In this document: piece after piece, positions 63,880 to 64,000 of the stretch
How the letters are laid out: each line of letters starts with the position of its first letter
Position numbering within the stretch: position 1 is the first letter of the stretch
Assembly (NCBI GenBank): GCA_964385635.1
Contig: CAYLPU010000014.1
Coordinates: 5,472-69,471 of the forward strand
Direction: 5' to 3'
Source of the DNA: CAYLPU01 sp964385635
Lineage (GTDB): Bacteria > Chloroflexota > Anaerolineae > B4-G1
DNA: 64,000 nucleotides
Notes under the pieces: generated by a model
Told to the model about the DNA's origin: nothing
Database searches by the model: none
The model's input: only the letters and a program-made list of their open reading frames with translations
Translations under genes and position numbers: made by a program

Positions 63880-64000
63880 GTGTGTCCTGAAAGCTGTCGT
63901 CTGCTAACCGGTGTGAGTCCGGTCGTGGTAACTGCCAGGGGGCCACGTAGCAGGCAACCAGTGCTATTGGGTGACCGATGGTGCTGAAGCGTTGTAACCT
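63880..64000 (+). mobile_element. Possible 5' end of a group II intron (cut by window)
   Basis: Begins GTGTG, matching the group II 5' consensus GTGYG. CTAACCGGTGTGAGTCCGG and GTGGTAACTGCC...GCCACGTAGC resemble domain I stems of bacterial group II introns. The reverse transcriptase would lie beyond the window. Assignment rests on pattern only. Confidence 0.4.

Noticed and set aside
63880..64000. Cobalamin riboswitch
   Set aside because: A GGTGTGAGTCCGG stretch resembles part of it, but the B12 box and the right-hand core are missing; the group II intron reading fits better.

Overview
The window looks like a chromosomal piece of a GC-rich bacterium. Chloroflexota, probably near Anaerolineae, is my inference: the evidence is the ribosomal protein sequences, paired NarL-type two-component genes, a sortase, secreted proteins with Pro/Thr-rich linkers, and many small palindromic repeats inside genes. 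No rRNA gene is present, so the assignment rests on protein character only.

Bases 1-19124 are a nearly unbroken translation cluster on the + strand. It holds fusA and tuf (end of the str operon), the S10 and spc operons (rpsJ to secY), then rpmJ-rpsM-rpsK-rpsD-rpoA-rplQ, truA, rplM and rpsI. The genes adk, map and infA, often found between secY and rpmJ, are absent. The EF-Tu has a strongly altered switch I region. A YabN/MazG house-cleaning gene, tRNA-Pro(CGG), an ArsR-type regulator, a CDP-alcohol phosphotransferase, an ABC exporter, an MBL hydrolase and a NarL-type two-component pair follow up to 27460.

Bases 27500-33620 (- strand) are a sugar-type ABC importer operon with two paralogous binding proteins, a MalG-type permease and an unusually long MalF-type permease. 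A truncated MalF remnant with its own consensus promoter lies upstream. Next on the - strand come lepB, pnp and rpsO, with a long hairpin in the pnp leader. murJ, a methyltransferase, a sortase and a small membrane protein follow on +. A membrane protein, a GAF-type histidine kinase and tRNA-Val(CAC) are on -.

Bases 44180-46900 are the most interesting part. A SAM riboswitch precedes an archaeal-type S-adenosylmethionine synthetase. Directly after it lies a SurA-like/peroxiredoxin gene whose in-frame TGA falls exactly on the peroxidatic cysteine position and is followed by a hairpin fitting the bacterial SECIS rules, so it is a candidate selenoprotein.

Bases 46900-62600 are accessory and scarred. 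They carry a PemK/MazF-like toxin module flanked by gene remnants, a CoA-transferase/lipid kinase/acyltransferase operon, a frameshifted lipoprotein, a lytic transglycosylase with 42-bp repeats followed by a metallo-beta-lactamase-fold fragment, an FGGY kinase, a DUF401-type permease, a HicB antitoxin fused through a palindrome to the tail of HicA, and a 1031-residue glycosyltransferase. The right end (62934-64000) resembles an integron gene cassette: an attC-like hairpin, a secreted concanavalin-like protein, a second attC core, then what may be the 5' end of a group II intron cut by the window edge.
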